A DNA stretch of 64,000 nt from Bacteroidota bacterium (lineage in GTDB: Bacteria; Bacteroidota; Bacteroidia; Chitinophagales; Chitinophagaceae): contig JAFDXE010000003.1 in assembly GCA_018268085.1 (NCBI GenBank), forward strand, positions 62,001 through 126,000. Reading direction: 5' to 3'. Positions 52,986-63,790 of this stretch are shown in pieces. Under the pieces are notes generated by a model. The model was not told the origin of the DNA and did no database searches. It saw nothing but the letters and a program-made list of their open reading frames with translations. How positions within the stretch are numbered: the stretch's first letter is position 1; each line of letters begins with the position of its first letter. A program made the translations under genes and the position numbers.

Positions 52986-53495
52986 TCATTTCACTGCATC
53001 GCGGTAGGGTAAAGAAATTTTCGTGTACAATTTAATCAATGCTTCATAGTTTTTATCTTTTGGCAACGAACGATCCCATTTCTTAATGATATGCTGCAAT
53101 AATAATTTATCACCCCTTAAAAATGCAACTGTTCCTTTTGCATAAAAATACCAGGCCTTACCTTCTTTCCCTCCAAACCATTTTGTAAATACGGTGTACG
53201 TTTTTTTACAATAGTGTTTAGCACGTGTGTAGTCGTTTGCACAGGCAAACATTTGCCCGGCATGCCAATACAAGGATTGTTTGTTTACTTTTCTACCGGG
53301 GCAACGAAGATATCCGAGAATGTGTGTTGCGGCAAGATTAAATGAATCTGCTTTAGCCTCTTTTCTCCAGCAGCAGGTATCACTATTAAATTCAAGTTCG
53401 GTATAGTTACAAAAATTGTGGTACTGACAGTAACCCGTATCCGAAACGAGTGACAAAATTATTAATAAAGCAATTATTTTTATTTCCCTGCTCAC
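52986..53495 (-). CDS. Small secreted protein, TPR-like, unknown function
   Basis: A 169-residue protein with a signal-like start (IKIIALLIILSLVSDTGYCQ) and six or more cysteines (NFCNYTELEFNSDTCCWRK and others). The helices HAGQMFACANDYTRAKHYCKKTY and WYFYAKGTVAFLRGDKLLL have a TPR-like rhythm. It starts with GTG. No family recognised. Single gene downstream-adjacent to nothing else on its strand except pirin, with 62 nt between. Confidence 0.7.
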   Translation of the reverse strand: MSREIKIIALLIILSLVSDTGYCQYHNFCNYTELEFNSDTCCWRKEAKADSFNLAATHILGYLRCPGRKVNKQSLYWHAGQMFACANDYTRAKHYCKKTYTVFTKWFGGKEGKAWYFYAKGTVAFLRGDKLLLQHIIKKWDRSLPKDKNYEALIKLYTKISLPYRDAVK

Positions 53496-53663
53496 TGCGG
53501 AATTATACGGTCAGTTGTGGAATTTTTTACAATATACTTTTTTATTTTTCATATATAAGTTACTACGTCTCCTGTTTTAACTCAATTATTATAAAGATGA
53601 AACAACAACGGCATATCATTTGAATTTTCACTGGTATTATTTCAACACCTTAAAACTTTTTTT

Positions 53664-53822
53664 ATGAGCAATATAACTTATTTGTTTGCAGCATTGTTTA
53701 TTATAGGGTGGGCCGTTGGATTTTTTGTATTGGGCTTAGGCAGTTATGTTCACATGATACTTGTGTTTGCATTAGTGTTGCTACTGGCGAGAATTGTATC
53801 GGGTAAACATTCAACTGAATAA
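53664..53822 (+). CDS. lmo0937-family (DUF5670) mini-membrane protein
   Basis: A 52-residue gene below common length limits. It begins MSNITYLFAALFIIGWAVGF and consists of two membrane helices (about 4-24 and 28-45) with a G-x-G turn at residues 24-26 and a short polar end. This matches the widespread lmo0937/DUF5670 family of tiny membrane proteins, often stress-induced, function unknown. A terminator follows 20 nt later, which supports it as an independent gene. Confidence 0.85.
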   Translation: MSNITYLFAALFIIGWAVGFFVLGLGSYVHMILVFALVLLLARIVSGKHSTE

Positions 53823-53841
53823 CCCCTGTTTAAACAATAGC

Positions 53842-53875
53842 AAAGCCTTTCGTGAAAGCGAAGGGCTTTTTCTTT
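53842..53875 (+). terminator. Terminator after the mini-membrane gene
   Basis: AAAGCCTTTCG / CGAAGGGCTTT stem followed by TTCTTT. Confidence 0.8.
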
Positions 53876-53998
53876 ACAATAATGTGTTGCTGATAAAAAT
53901 ATTTGCTGCCGTTCATTATAAAAATACCCAATCAATATATCGGCGCTGATGTAACTCAATACTACAAATTATGTATGTGATGAGAAAAGGCAGCACGC

Positions 53999-54006
53999 TA
54001 CTTTCG
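53999..54006 (+). promoter_or_regulatory. Possible -7 element of the 214-aa lipoprotein gene
   Basis: TACTTTCG, 7 of 8 to TAnnTTTG, 17 nt before the ATG at 54024. Confidence 0.35.
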
Positions 54007-54023
54007 GTATAAAATTAAACTAA

Positions 54024-54668
54024 ATGAAAAATTCACTTCTCCGTACGCTTATGATTGGTTGTTTTGTAATGCTATCTATCCAGGCCTGTAAAAAGAGTAA
54101 AGACGATAACACAAACAATACCGATAATTCAAATGTATTTCCTACTGTAATCAGCAATATTGCTCCGCAATCAATGATAGATTCGCTGAGGAATCTCGGA
54201 GCGAATGTTTATGCAGGCAGTACGCCACCTGCTGTTGAGGGTATTTATTTTATGACACCAGACAGTTGTGTATATGACAATTCTCCTGCTGCCAGTGCCG
54301 GTTCAATATATTCTGATTATAAGTTCAGGTTTTCTAACCAGGACAATAGCAATTTCACTGTTAATGTAGAACAGAAAGCCATTCCCGCCAATGTATTAAG
54401 TGCTACACCTGCAAAAACCTATATATCCGGCAATGGAAATAATTTTACCATTTTTGTATTGAGGACTTTAACGCCTTCCGGTATTACCGTAGAACAATTT
54501 AATGTATTAAGCGGCACTGTAACATCAGGCGGAATACAAAATTTCCAGAACACACTGTATATGAGAAGTAAGGGAGATGATCCGAATAACCTTGTTGTTG
54601 CTGCAGGAACAGTTAGAAGATTTGTTACCGGCGGAAGCGGCCTGGCGGCCAGCGTATCAGATTTCTAA
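54024..54668 (+). CDS. Lipoprotein of unknown function
   Basis: The 214-residue product has a lipoprotein signal (lipobox LSIQAC, Cys22), then a Lys/Asp/Asn-rich linker (KKSKDDNTNNTDNSN). The globular part is rich in beta strands, with segments like VEGIYFMTPDSCVYD, YKFRFSNQDNSNFTVNVEQ and NNFTIFVLRTLTPSG. It resembles in style small surface lipoproteins of Bacteroidota; no named family was recognised. Convergent with atpH, sharing its terminator. Confidence 0.78.
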   Translation: MKNSLLRTLMIGCFVMLSIQACKKSKDDNTNNTDNSNVFPTVISNIAPQSMIDSLRNLGANVYAGSTPPAVEGIYFMTPDSCVYDNSPAASAGSIYSDYKFRFSNQDNSNFTVNVEQKAIPANVLSATPAKTYISGNGNNFTIFVLRTLTPSGITVEQFNVLSGTVTSGGIQNFQNTLYMRSKGDDPNNLVVAAGTVRRFVTGGSGLAASVSDF

Positions 54669-54718
54669 CCAGAAATAGTTCAGCTTATTAAAATATTTTT
54701 TGGGGATATGTTTTAAAT

Positions 54719-54755
54719 AAAAAAACGCCTTACGATCAATGTAAGGCGTTTTGCA
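54719..54755. terminator. Bidirectional terminator, lipoprotein gene and atpH
   Basis: AAAACGCCTTAC/GTAAGGCGTTTT perfect 12-bp stem; the minus strand continues in a T-run, so it ends the atpBEFH transcript. Confidence 0.88.
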
Positions 54756-54772
54756 TAAATATCGTAAACGTA

Positions 54773-55336
54773 TCAACGAAGTTTCTGAATGTATTCATTG
54801 CTCTTGAACTGCTTTTTCACATCATTCAAATCACGCAGAACAGTAGCATCTACCAGGATATTTCCCATTTCTAATTTAAAACCGCCAATCAGGCTGTCTT
54901 CAACAACAGTTTCCAGTTCAATATTTTTTACGGGAGTGTTGGTGCGAATCTTATCCAGGATCATTTGCTGCATATCGTTACTCATCGGGATAGCTGTTGT
55001 AAGCTTTACCTGGTGAATGTCTTTTAATTCGTTGTACTGCTCAATAAAAGAAACAGCAATTTGCGGCAAAACACTTTCCCTGGTTTTGCGCACCAGTAAC
55101 TGAATAAAAGAAGTGGTAAGCTTGCTTACTCTTCCATTGATGATAGAATCAATAATGCTTTGCTTTTTATCCGCATTTATTACCGGGCTAATCAACACCT
55201 GTGCAAAATCAGGATTTGCTTTGCAAACGGCACGCAAAAATTTCATATCGGCATACACAGTTTCCAATTGATTCTGTTCCACTGCCAAATCGAGTAAACT
55301 TTTTCCGTAACGGGCTGCTAAACGTGGGTTGTTCAT
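54773..55336 (-). CDS. atpH: ATP synthase subunit delta
   Basis: The 187-residue product begins MNNPRLAARYGKSLLDLAVEQ (a 20-residue helix typical of delta/OSCP) and ends in the beta domain with VEDSLIGGFKLEMGNILVD. Delta joins the top of F1 to the peripheral stalk. It is the last gene of the minus-strand atpB-E-F-H group, followed by a strong terminator; the alpha and gamma genes that usually come next are not here. Confidence 0.93.
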   Translation of the reverse strand: MNNPRLAARYGKSLLDLAVEQNQLETVYADMKFLRAVCKANPDFAQVLISPVINADKKQSIIDSIINGRVSKLTTSFIQLLVRKTRESVLPQIAVSFIEQYNELKDIHQVKLTTAIPMSNDMQQMILDKIRTNTPVKNIELETVVEDSLIGGFKLEMGNILVDATVLRDLNDVKKQFKSNEYIQKLR

Positions 55337-55415
55337 TTGTATCAGTTATTAGTTTTGAGTTGATAGTTACAAATGTTTTTTTATTTAAACGCTGTAACTA
55401 ATACCCTTCAACTTA

Positions 55416-55910
55416 TTAATTCAGTTTAATCTCTTCCGCCAGTTGTTTAATATAATTTTCCTGTTCAGATTTATTGCCGAGTTCTTTTCTCAATACTTTT
55501 TCACTCACTTCAATCACCATTTTACCCACTGAGTTTTTGATATCAGTTAATGCAGCCATTTTCTGATTTTGTATAGATGCATTTGCATCAGCAATGATCT
55601 TTGCCGCCTGCACTTTGGCTTCTTCCTTTGCATCATTGATCATTTTATCCCTGATATCTTTTGCTTCTCTCAGCATCACAGCCCTTTCTTCTCTTGCAGC
55701 AACAAGCAACGCTTCATTCTCGCTTTTCAATTGCGACATTTCCAGTTTTACTTTTTCAGCAGTGGCAATGGAATTGGCAATATTGGTTTCACGGTCGTTC
55801 AAACCTTTCAGAATGGGCTTCCATGCAAATTTTTTAAGGATAAACAACACAACAAGGAAAGCAAGTACAGTCCAAACGATCAATCCTAAATGCGGTAATA
55901 AAAGATCCAT
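55416..55910 (-). CDS. atpF: ATP synthase subunit b
   Basis: The 164-residue product has one N-terminal membrane helix (LGLIVWTVLAFLVVLFIL, about 7-25) followed by a long charged coiled coil. It forms the peripheral stalk holding F1 to subunit a. Segments KPILKGLNDRETNIANSI and EAKVQAAKIIADANASI are typical. It lies between atpE and atpH, with 79 nt to atpH; the upstream gap contains a heptamer repeat tract. Confidence 0.94.
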   Translation of the reverse strand: MDLLLPHLGLIVWTVLAFLVVLFILKKFAWKPILKGLNDRETNIANSIATAEKVKLEMSQLKSENEALLVAAREERAVMLREAKDIRDKMINDAKEEAKVQAAKIIADANASIQNQKMAALTDIKNSVGKMVIEVSEKVLRKELGNKSEQENYIKQLAEEIKLN

Positions 55911-55945
55911 GTGAATTTTGAATTATAAATTATGAATGATGAATT
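55911..55945. repeat. Heptamer tandem repeat, unit TGAATTN
   Basis: Five units (GTGAATT, TTGAATT, ATAAATT, ATGAATG, ATGAATT) directly upstream of the atpF start, in the atpE-atpF gap. Confidence 0.75.
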
Positions 55946-56030
55946 GCTTTTACATCAGCAACTCTTTTCTTTTAAAAGTATTACTGCATCCTCCGTCCTG
56001 TACTTCGGATGCAGTAATGAGTTTGTGCAA

Positions 56031-57426
<1,396 letters not shown>

Positions 57427-57440
57427 CCTCAATTTTGGCG

Positions 57441-57448
57441 CAAAGATA
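57441..57448 (-). promoter_or_regulatory. -7 element of the atp operon
   Basis: TATCTTTG on the minus strand, 14 nt before the atpB ATG, with a GAGG just before the start codon. Confidence 0.65.
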
Positions 57449-57494
57449 AGGTCGCAATGCCTAATTGAGAAATTTGAAGAAGAGAAATTGAAAT

Positions 57495-57542
57495 AATTAG
57501 CTAATTAGCCAATTGACAAATTAGCTAATCGACTAATTGTTC
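57495..57542. repeat. Octamer tandem repeat, unit AATTAGCT
   Basis: Six 8-bp units (AATTAGCT, AATTAGCC, AATTGACA, AATTAGCT, AATCGACT, AATTGTTC). The tract overlaps the stop codon of the ABC exporter gene and encodes its last residues. Confidence 0.75.
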
Positions 57543-59327
57543 CTGGAATTGCATTTTATGCAACTGGTAATAAAAACCCTGCTTCCGGATCAGTTCATCG
57601 TGGGAACCCATTTCCTTGATTTCGCCTTTGTCTAACACAAGAATTGTATGCGCTTTTCGAATGGTGCTCAGCCGGTGTGCAATAACAATAGATGTTCTGC
57701 CGGCAATGAGCTTATCTATGGCTTGTTGCAACAATGCTTCGCTTTCAGAATCTATGGAGGAAGTGGCTTCATCCAAAATCAAAACAGATGGATCGTACAG
57801 CAATGCCCTTACAAACGACAGTAACTGCCGCTGCCCCATTGATAAAGTAGCGCCCCTTTCCATCACATTATAATCGTAACCTCCCGGTAAACGTTCAATA
57901 AAATCATGTATGCCGATCATTTTTGCAGCCCTTATTACTTCTTCTTTTTTTATAGCAGGATTGCGCAGGGTTACATTGTCCATTACCGAACCACTGAATA
58001 AGAACACGTCCTGCAACACAACGCCAATCCTGCTGCGAAGGAAACCAAGTTCATAATCTTCTATATTAACCTCATCAATTTCAATGGCGCCTTTTTGAAT
58101 ATGATACAATCGATTGATCAGGCTGATGATGGAGGTTTTGCCACTGCCGGTATGCCCAACGATGGCAATTGTTTTACCCTGGCCAATTTGAAATGAAATA
58201 TCTTTTAATACATATTGTTCATCTGTATAAGCAAACCAAACGTTTTTAAATTCAATATTTCCTTTTAGTGTTGCAGGAGCAATTTTTCCTGCATTCATTG
58301 TAACGTCGGTATTGTCCAACACCTTAAAAACCCTTTCACTGGCGATCATTCCCATTTGTAATACATTGAATTTATCGGCGATTACCCGCAATGGCCGAAA
58401 CAGGAGATTGAGGCATAATATAAACGCTGTAATAATACCCGCAACATTTGCAGCTTTTTCAGGAGCGATGGCCAAAGATTCTTTTGCGGCCCACCACACC
58501 AGCAAGCCGATGGAAAATGCGGAGATCAATTCTACAATCGGGAAAAAAACAGAATAGGCAAAGATGGCTTTGATGTTTGCATTCCGATGCTCCCTGTTTA
58601 TTTTTCTGAACTTATCAAATTCTCTATCTTCTGCTGCAAAGGCCTGTACCAGCGACATGCCCGTAATGTGTTCCTGCACAAATGCATTTAAAGAGGCAAC
58701 TGCATTACGTACACGTATAAACGATTTGTTTACACTTTCCTTAAAATAATAAGTTGCGATGATGAGCACCGGAAATGGTGCAAGGCATACAAGTGTAAGT
58801 CTCCAGTCGGCCTGGAACATATACACTAAAATGGCAATGATCGATAGCAGGTCGGCAATGATGGGAATCAGCCCTTCACTAAAAATATCATTTACCGATT
58901 CAATATCATTGATCGTTCTTGTAGTAAGCGTACCGATGGGTGTTTTATCAAACTGAGATAAATTCAGGTTAAGTATTTTCTGGTAGGTTGATATGCGAAG
59001 ATCTTTAACAACACTTTGCCCTAGTGATGCCGTGGTAAATGTAAAATAAAACCTTGCAATGGATTCTATTAACAGTAAAGCAATTTGTATGATGGTGATT
59101 TCAATAATAAAGCCCCCTGCTCCTTTAATAAACAAGGCGGCTGTTTGTTCTTTTATTCCGTGATTGATGGTTATTTGTATTAACCATGGACGCAACGGCG
59201 ACATCAATGCCAGCAATACAGATAATACGATGGATATGTAAAATTTCTTTTTATACGGAGCTGCAAACCTGAATACCCGCCGCAATAATGAAACATCAAA
59301 AATTTTCTTAGAAGAAGCATCCGCCAT
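57525..59327 (-). CDS. ABC exporter, MsbA-like (fused permease-ATPase)
   Basis: A 600-residue half-transporter: six membrane helices in the first about 330 residues, then an ATPase with Walker A GHTGSGKTS, signature LSMGQRQLLSF, Walker B VLILDEATSSID and the switch IAHRLST. The layout and the N-terminal RVFRFAAPYKKKFYISIVLS fit the MsbA/lipid- or drug-exporting group; it works as a homodimer in the inner membrane. The substrate is unknown. A TAACTTTG box ends 4 nt before its ATG. Single gene. Confidence 0.93.
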   Translation of the reverse strand: MADASSKKIFDVSLLRRVFRFAAPYKKKFYISIVLSVLLALMSPLRPWLIQITINHGIKEQTAALFIKGAGGFIIEITIIQIALLLIESIARFYFTFTTASLGQSVVKDLRISTYQKILNLNLSQFDKTPIGTLTTRTINDIESVNDIFSEGLIPIIADLLSIIAILVYMFQADWRLTLVCLAPFPVLIIATYYFKESVNKSFIRVRNAVASLNAFVQEHITGMSLVQAFAAEDREFDKFRKINREHRNANIKAIFAYSVFFPIVELISAFSIGLLVWWAAKESLAIAPEKAANVAGIITAFILCLNLLFRPLRVIADKFNVLQMGMIASERVFKVLDNTDVTMNAGKIAPATLKGNIEFKNVWFAYTDEQYVLKDISFQIGQGKTIAIVGHTGSGKTSIISLINRLYHIQKGAIEIDEVNIEDYELGFLRSRIGVVLQDVFLFSGSVMDNVTLRNPAIKKEEVIRAAKMIGIHDFIERLPGGYDYNVMERGATLSMGQRQLLSFVRALLYDPSVLILDEATSSIDSESEALLQQAIDKLIAGRTSIVIAHRLSTIRKAHTILVLDKGEIKEMGSHDELIRKQGFYYQLHKMQFQEQLVD

Positions 59328-59331
59328 TTGG

Positions 59332-59339
59332 CAAAGTTA
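59332..59339 (-). promoter_or_regulatory. -7 element of the ABC exporter gene
   Basis: TAACTTTG on the minus strand, 4 nt before the ATG at 59327; predicts a leaderless mRNA. Confidence 0.6.
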
Positions 59340-59444
59340 GGTGAAGAAGTGAATTGCTGATTTGCGGATGTGGTAATTAATAAATTAGCGAATGAAGCCC
59401 GGTGTGCATATTCATTATCAGCAAAACATTTCATGCACTCGCAG

Positions 59445-61652
59445 CTATTCCATCTTTTTATTATAGGCCTTTATAAAAATCGCCGCAAGGTTTTTATACG
59501 GTGGTATGTAATCATCCCAGCTATCTCTTTTTTCGCGACTGGGATCTTTTGAGAAAGATTTGGTAAGTGTGTTCCACATATCTTTCCATACAATTTTATT
59601 TCCCGAGATCATTGATTGATTGAGGTAATTCTGTATGGGTTGCGTGATGGACCCGGTACCTATTTCTTTGGTTGAAATGATATTTGCATCCGGGCAAATT
59701 TCCAGGATCGTATTCAGGTTTTTATAGCCTCCACAGGAACCCAGTACCACAATTTTTGCATCTCCTGGCATACGATCAATGGTGCCCGGCAGCCAATAAC
59801 TATGTCCGCGATGAATCACCACCGTAGGTTTCATATCGTTCGATTCAAGATATTTATTGAGATGAACCTGTGCACTGTCATCTAAGTTTTTGTCATTCTC
59901 CAGTGGCCTGTTTGCAAAGATCCACACATTGCCTTTTACAGAACGGATCTCATACCATTCCTTCTTCTGGGTTACTTTCCATTCCCGTGAAGCAAATGAA
60001 TTAATAAACGCAGGGAAATGTTGTTTACCATCATCATCTCCGTAAAAAAATACCTGCTGGATAATTCTGCCGCTGTCATCTGCCAGGTCTGAGTTTTTCA
60101 ATTCATAAATAGATGGGATGCCGAGCGTTTCCGTAAGATTTACTTTATTGGCACTGTCTGCCGAAAGAAAAATCTGTTTTAATAATCCATAGATCACGGC
60201 GCCCCTGTTATTGTTATTAGCAATACTCTGTTCTTCATTACGGATTACGTTATTCAGAATATTTACCTGTAATTTTTTATCATTGATGCTGCTGTATGAA
60301 TCGGCAACATCGGTAGCATCTTCGAGGTCGGTGCCTTTATCGAGGTTGTTTACAAATGCACGCATGAGTGTTTCTGAATTAGCAGCAGGCATGCTCCTTA
60401 AAAAGGTATCGAGTTTATTGTAATTCGCAGTCAACTTAATAAACTTCTTAAAATAATCGAAGTTTACTTTCATCAGCAATGAATCACCTCTTGGGTTGCC
60501 GCCCATTTTCTGCAGCATCCGGTTAAAGCTATGTTTAAAACTGGATGTAAAAATATCGTTCTCGCCCATCACCATCATGTAATACAATTCTTCCGGTGAT
60601 AACGGATCTATGGCACGCATACGGATGGCGAGATTGCTTTGTTCATGCAGGTCGTTAATGGGCCGGATAAAATGTTCCAGCGCTTTACCTTTCAGCGTTT
60701 CACGCAAACCGTTAGCACCAAACATAGCAACAGGCGTATCGCGTTTAATGGAAGTAAGACGGGTATAATAATCTATCTCCGTACGTACCAGTAATTTAAA
60801 ATAGCCAACGCTGTCGTAGCCTTTGGGACCGTCAACATATTTTTTAATGCTGTCAATGGGTTGCTTCCCGGAAAGGATATCATCAAGAAAAGGAAAGTAA
60901 AAAAGTGCATCCGGTGTCTGGCTGAGTTTGGCTACTGCCATTACCATACTGTCTGTATTGCGGTGGATCAATATTCCTTCAGGAGAATTATTGGATTGCG
61001 CATACGTATATAACTGTACCGGGTTGCGCCGGGCAGCCAATGCTATGAGTGTGTCGGCAAAAGGTTCGTCTACATATGGCCGTATGGTTTGTAAAATTTT
61101 ATCCGGGTTAACGATGCAGTATTTTTTATACATGATCTTTTTTGAATCGGCATATCCCGGGTTATCAAAAAATATCTCGGTAAGAATACTGGCAATTGGA
61201 TAAGGCGCTGCATCAATAATGGGAGTCATAGTACCTCCTGCAGCCTGGTTCCTGATAATGGTTTCAAAATTATCTTCCAGTAAAGGAAAATCCAGCGGGC
61301 TTATTTCTTTCTTTTTCCAGGCGATTCGAAAATCTTTCAGTACGTTTTCAATATAACTGAGGTAACGTATTTTTTCATTGTTGTTGCTGATGCTGTCATT
61401 TGTTTCCACCCATTCCTGGAGTGCATCTATTTTCCTGAAAAGCACATCTGTTAACCGAAGATTTATTTCTTCATTAGTGCCAAGACGAAAATAGTTGTCC
61501 TCTTTTCCGTCTGCTTTATCGCATTGCTGTTGCTGTTTGTCGATCTTATCATGAAAATATCTTCTTTGCAGCGGAATCAGCACTGTATCTGCAGATGCAA
61601 AAACGGCGGTATAACAACTAATAAAAAGGGAAAGTAAAAAGATATATCTCAT
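59445..61652 (-). CDS. Large secreted protein with caspase-like (clan CD) C-terminal signature
   Basis: From the ATG at 61652 the product has 735 residues with a signal peptide (MRYIFLLSLFISCYTAVFAS). About 550 residues of mostly helical sequence with no recognised domain follow. Near the C-terminus two hydrophobic strands carry a His and a Cys in the clan CD arrangement: PTVVIHRGHSYW (His614/His617) and, 23 residues after His617, KIVVLGSCGGY (Cys640). This pattern is the mark of caspases, separases, gingipains and CHAT proteases. If real, it is a periplasmic or surface cysteine peptidase. I recognise no family for the whole protein. An upstream in-frame ATG was rejected since it hides the signal peptide. 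Confidence 0.75.
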   Translation of the reverse strand: MRYIFLLSLFISCYTAVFASADTVLIPLQRRYFHDKIDKQQQQCDKADGKEDNYFRLGTNEEINLRLTDVLFRKIDALQEWVETNDSISNNNEKIRYLSYIENVLKDFRIAWKKKEISPLDFPLLEDNFETIIRNQAAGGTMTPIIDAAPYPIASILTEIFFDNPGYADSKKIMYKKYCIVNPDKILQTIRPYVDEPFADTLIALAARRNPVQLYTYAQSNNSPEGILIHRNTDSMVMAVAKLSQTPDALFYFPFLDDILSGKQPIDSIKKYVDGPKGYDSVGYFKLLVRTEIDYYTRLTSIKRDTPVAMFGANGLRETLKGKALEHFIRPINDLHEQSNLAIRMRAIDPLSPEELYYMMVMGENDIFTSSFKHSFNRMLQKMGGNPRGDSLLMKVNFDYFKKFIKLTANYNKLDTFLRSMPAANSETLMRAFVNNLDKGTDLEDATDVADSYSSINDKKLQVNILNNVIRNEEQSIANNNNRGAVIYGLLKQIFLSADSANKVNLTETLGIPSIYELKNSDLADDSGRIIQQVFFYGDDDGKQHFPAFINSFASREWKVTQKKEWYEIRSVKGNVWIFANRPLENDKNLDDSAQVHLNKYLESNDMKPTVVIHRGHSYWLPGTIDRMPGDAKIVVLGSCGGYKNLNTILEICPDANIISTKEIGTGSITQPIQNYLNQSMISGNKIVWKDMWNTLTKSFSKDPSREKRDSWDDYIPPYKNLAAIFIKAYNKKME

Positions 61653-61799
61653 ATATGGTCTCCGGTTGCAAATATGCTGCAATTTTACGGTATTGGGCAC
61701 TATATAGAGATAGAATTATTGATCCCGGCGCTGCTTTGCGTTAACAATTTGATAATACGATAACTTGTTTTTAACGCATGGATGCTAGCGGCTAAATAT

Positions 61800-61807
61800 T
61801 AATTTTG
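61800..61807 (+). promoter_or_regulatory. -7 element of the response regulator gene
   Basis: TAATTTTG, 4 nt before the ATG at 61812. Confidence 0.6.
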
Positions 61808-61811
61808 CTGC

Positions 61812-62492
61812 ATGAATACCGGCAAAAAAATTTTAATTGCAGATGATGAACCGGATATCCTTGAAATCATCCAGTTTAACCTGAAATCTGAAGGTTACGA
61901 GGTAGAAACCGCAAAAAACGGCGATGAAGCGTTTGAAAAAGCAAAAAAATTTCTACCCGACCTCATTATACTGGATATCATGATGCCCGGGAAAAATGGA
62001 ATTGAAGTTTGTAACCTGCTCAGGATATTACCCGCTTTTAAAGACACGCTCATTATTTTCCTTACGGCGATGAGCGATGAAAACACAGAGATCAAAGGGC
62101 TGGAATCGGGTGCAGATGATTACCTCACCAAACCCATAAGCCCGAAAGTGCTTATCAGTAAAGTAAATGCTTTATTCCGCCGCCTGAATACCGCTAAACA
62201 GGATAAAAAAATAGTTCAGATCGGTGAACTGGTGATCGACAGGGAAAAATACAATGTACGTTTCAGGAATGAAGACATAGTACTGGCACGCAAAGAATTT
62301 GAATTGCTTTCACTCCTGGCTTCCAAACCCGGAAAAGTTTTTCTTCGCAATGAAATATTAAACCAGATCTGGGGAACAGAAGTAATCGTTGGCGATCGTA
62401 CCATCGATGTACACATCCGTAAGATCAGGCAAAAGCTCGGGCTGGATTGTATTACTACCGTAAAGGGGGTGGGGTATAAATTTGAGCTATAA
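61812..62492 (+). CDS. OmpR/PhoB-type response regulator
   Basis: The 226-residue product has a receiver domain (1-120) with acidic pocket Asp11-Asp12, phosphoacceptor Asp55 (LIILDIMMPG), Thr85 and Lys107. A winged-helix DNA-binding domain follows (about 130-226: LARKEFELLSLLASKPGKVF, TIDVHIRKIRQKLG, TVKGVGYKF). It is a transcription factor switched by phosphorylation. Its partner kinase gene starts 133 nt downstream. The pair resembles PhoB-PhoR, although no phosphate genes are adjacent. Confidence 0.94.
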   Translation: MNTGKKILIADDEPDILEIIQFNLKSEGYEVETAKNGDEAFEKAKKFLPDLIILDIMMPGKNGIEVCNLLRILPAFKDTLIIFLTAMSDENTEIKGLESGADDYLTKPISPKVLISKVNALFRRLNTAKQDKKIVQIGELVIDREKYNVRFRNEDIVLARKEFELLSLLASKPGKVFLRNEILNQIWGTEVIVGDRTIDVHIRKIRQKLGLDCITTVKGVGYKFEL

Positions 62493-62625
62493 GCTAAATT
62501 TGCCATTCAGGATTCCAAGCATTGCCTGCCTGCATTCAGCTTTCACTTGCGTTTGACAGTTAAAAACTTGAAACTTACAACTATCTTGCAACCGATACCC
62601 AGGGTAATCACGCATTGCATCAATC

Positions 62626-63675
62626 ATGCTATCTCATAAAAATCTATCACCACAGCAACTGGCTGCGCTAACATCACTGATACTTACCATACCGGTAACA
62701 TTAGCCATATTGTTTTTTGAACCGGTTTGGTGGGTTGTGCTGTCGTTTTTTATCGTAATGTTCATTGGTTGCTTCAGTATTATTTTAATCACGCTTCAAA
62801 CATTTATTTACCGTAAAATAAAACTCATTTACAAACTCATCTATCAAACCAAGGCGAGCAAAAGGGAGGAATTTTATTATAAGAATATTTTACCCCAGAA
62901 AGGAATTGATGAAGTGAGAGAAGACGTAGAAGCATGGGCACAGCAACGAAAAATAGAAATTGAAATATTGCAGCAAAATGAAAAGTTCAGGAAAGAATTT
63001 TTACAGAACCTCAGCCATGAATTAAAAACGCCCATATTTTCTATACAGGGTTATGTAGATACTTTATTGAATGGCGCATTGCATAACGACGAAGTGAACA
63101 CGAAATTTTTGCAGAATACGGCACGCAATATAGACAGGCTGGTAAACCTCGTAGATGACCTGGATGCTATTTCCAAACTGGAAAGCGGAGAACAGGAACT
63201 GCAACTTCAGCATTTTATCATCCAGGATTTACTGAAAGAAGTGTACGATACACTCGAACTTAAAAGCCAGGAGAAAGACATTAAATGCATAATTAAAAAG
63301 GGATGTGAATTACCATTGAATGTGTATGCAGATAAAGAAAAAATCCGCCAGGTTTTGATTAACCTCGTAGACAATGCCATAAAATATGGAAAGACAAACG
63401 GAACTATTGAGGCCAGTTTTTATAACGTAGACGGGAAAAATGTACTGGTTGAAATCAGTGACGACGGGGCAGGTATTGCCGAAGAACACTTACCAAGAAT
63501 TTTTGAAAGATTTTATCGTACAGATATGGCCCGCAGCCGTAGAGTGGGTGGCAGCGGACTCGGATTATCGATCTGTAAACACATCATCGAAGCACACGGA
63601 CAAACCATTCATGTAAGAAGTAAGGTGGATGTGGGAACTACGTTTGGGTTTTCGTTAAAGGCAAAGCAGGAATGA
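62626..63675 (+). CDS. Sensor histidine kinase, PhoR-like
   Basis: The 349-residue product has two N-terminal membrane helices (about 13-33 and 35-60) with almost no periplasmic loop. A dimerisation domain with the phosphorylated His131 (FLQNLSHELKTPIFSIQGY) follows, then an ATPase domain with N box LINLVDNAIKYG, G1 DDGAGI, and G2 GGSGLGLSICKHIIEAHG. No PAS or HAMP domain was recognised, so the sensing mode may be intramembrane or through partners. It pairs with the response regulator just upstream. Confidence 0.93.
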   Translation: MLSHKNLSPQQLAALTSLILTIPVTLAILFFEPVWWVVLSFFIVMFIGCFSIILITLQTFIYRKIKLIYKLIYQTKASKREEFYYKNILPQKGIDEVREDVEAWAQQRKIEIEILQQNEKFRKEFLQNLSHELKTPIFSIQGYVDTLLNGALHNDEVNTKFLQNTARNIDRLVNLVDDLDAISKLESGEQELQLQHFIIQDLLKEVYDTLELKSQEKDIKCIIKKGCELPLNVYADKEKIRQVLINLVDNAIKYGKTNGTIEASFYNVDGKNVLVEISDDGAGIAEEHLPRIFERFYRTDMARSRRVGGSGLGLSICKHIIEAHGQTIHVRSKVDVGTTFGFSLKAKQE

Positions 63676-63692
63676 ATATTGAATTACAAATG

Positions 63693-63734
63693 CTGAATTA
63701 TGAATTATGAATTGTGAATTGTGTTACATGAATT
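63693..63734. repeat. Heptamer tandem repeat, unit TGAATTA
   Basis: Six units (CTGAATT, ATGAATT, ATGAATT, GTGAATT, GTGTTAC, ATGAATT), just after the histidine kinase stop. Confidence 0.85.
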
Positions 63735-63790
63735 ACACAGATTCAAGAATTATTTTTAGAACTGAATAATAAAAATATAACCGAATTTTT

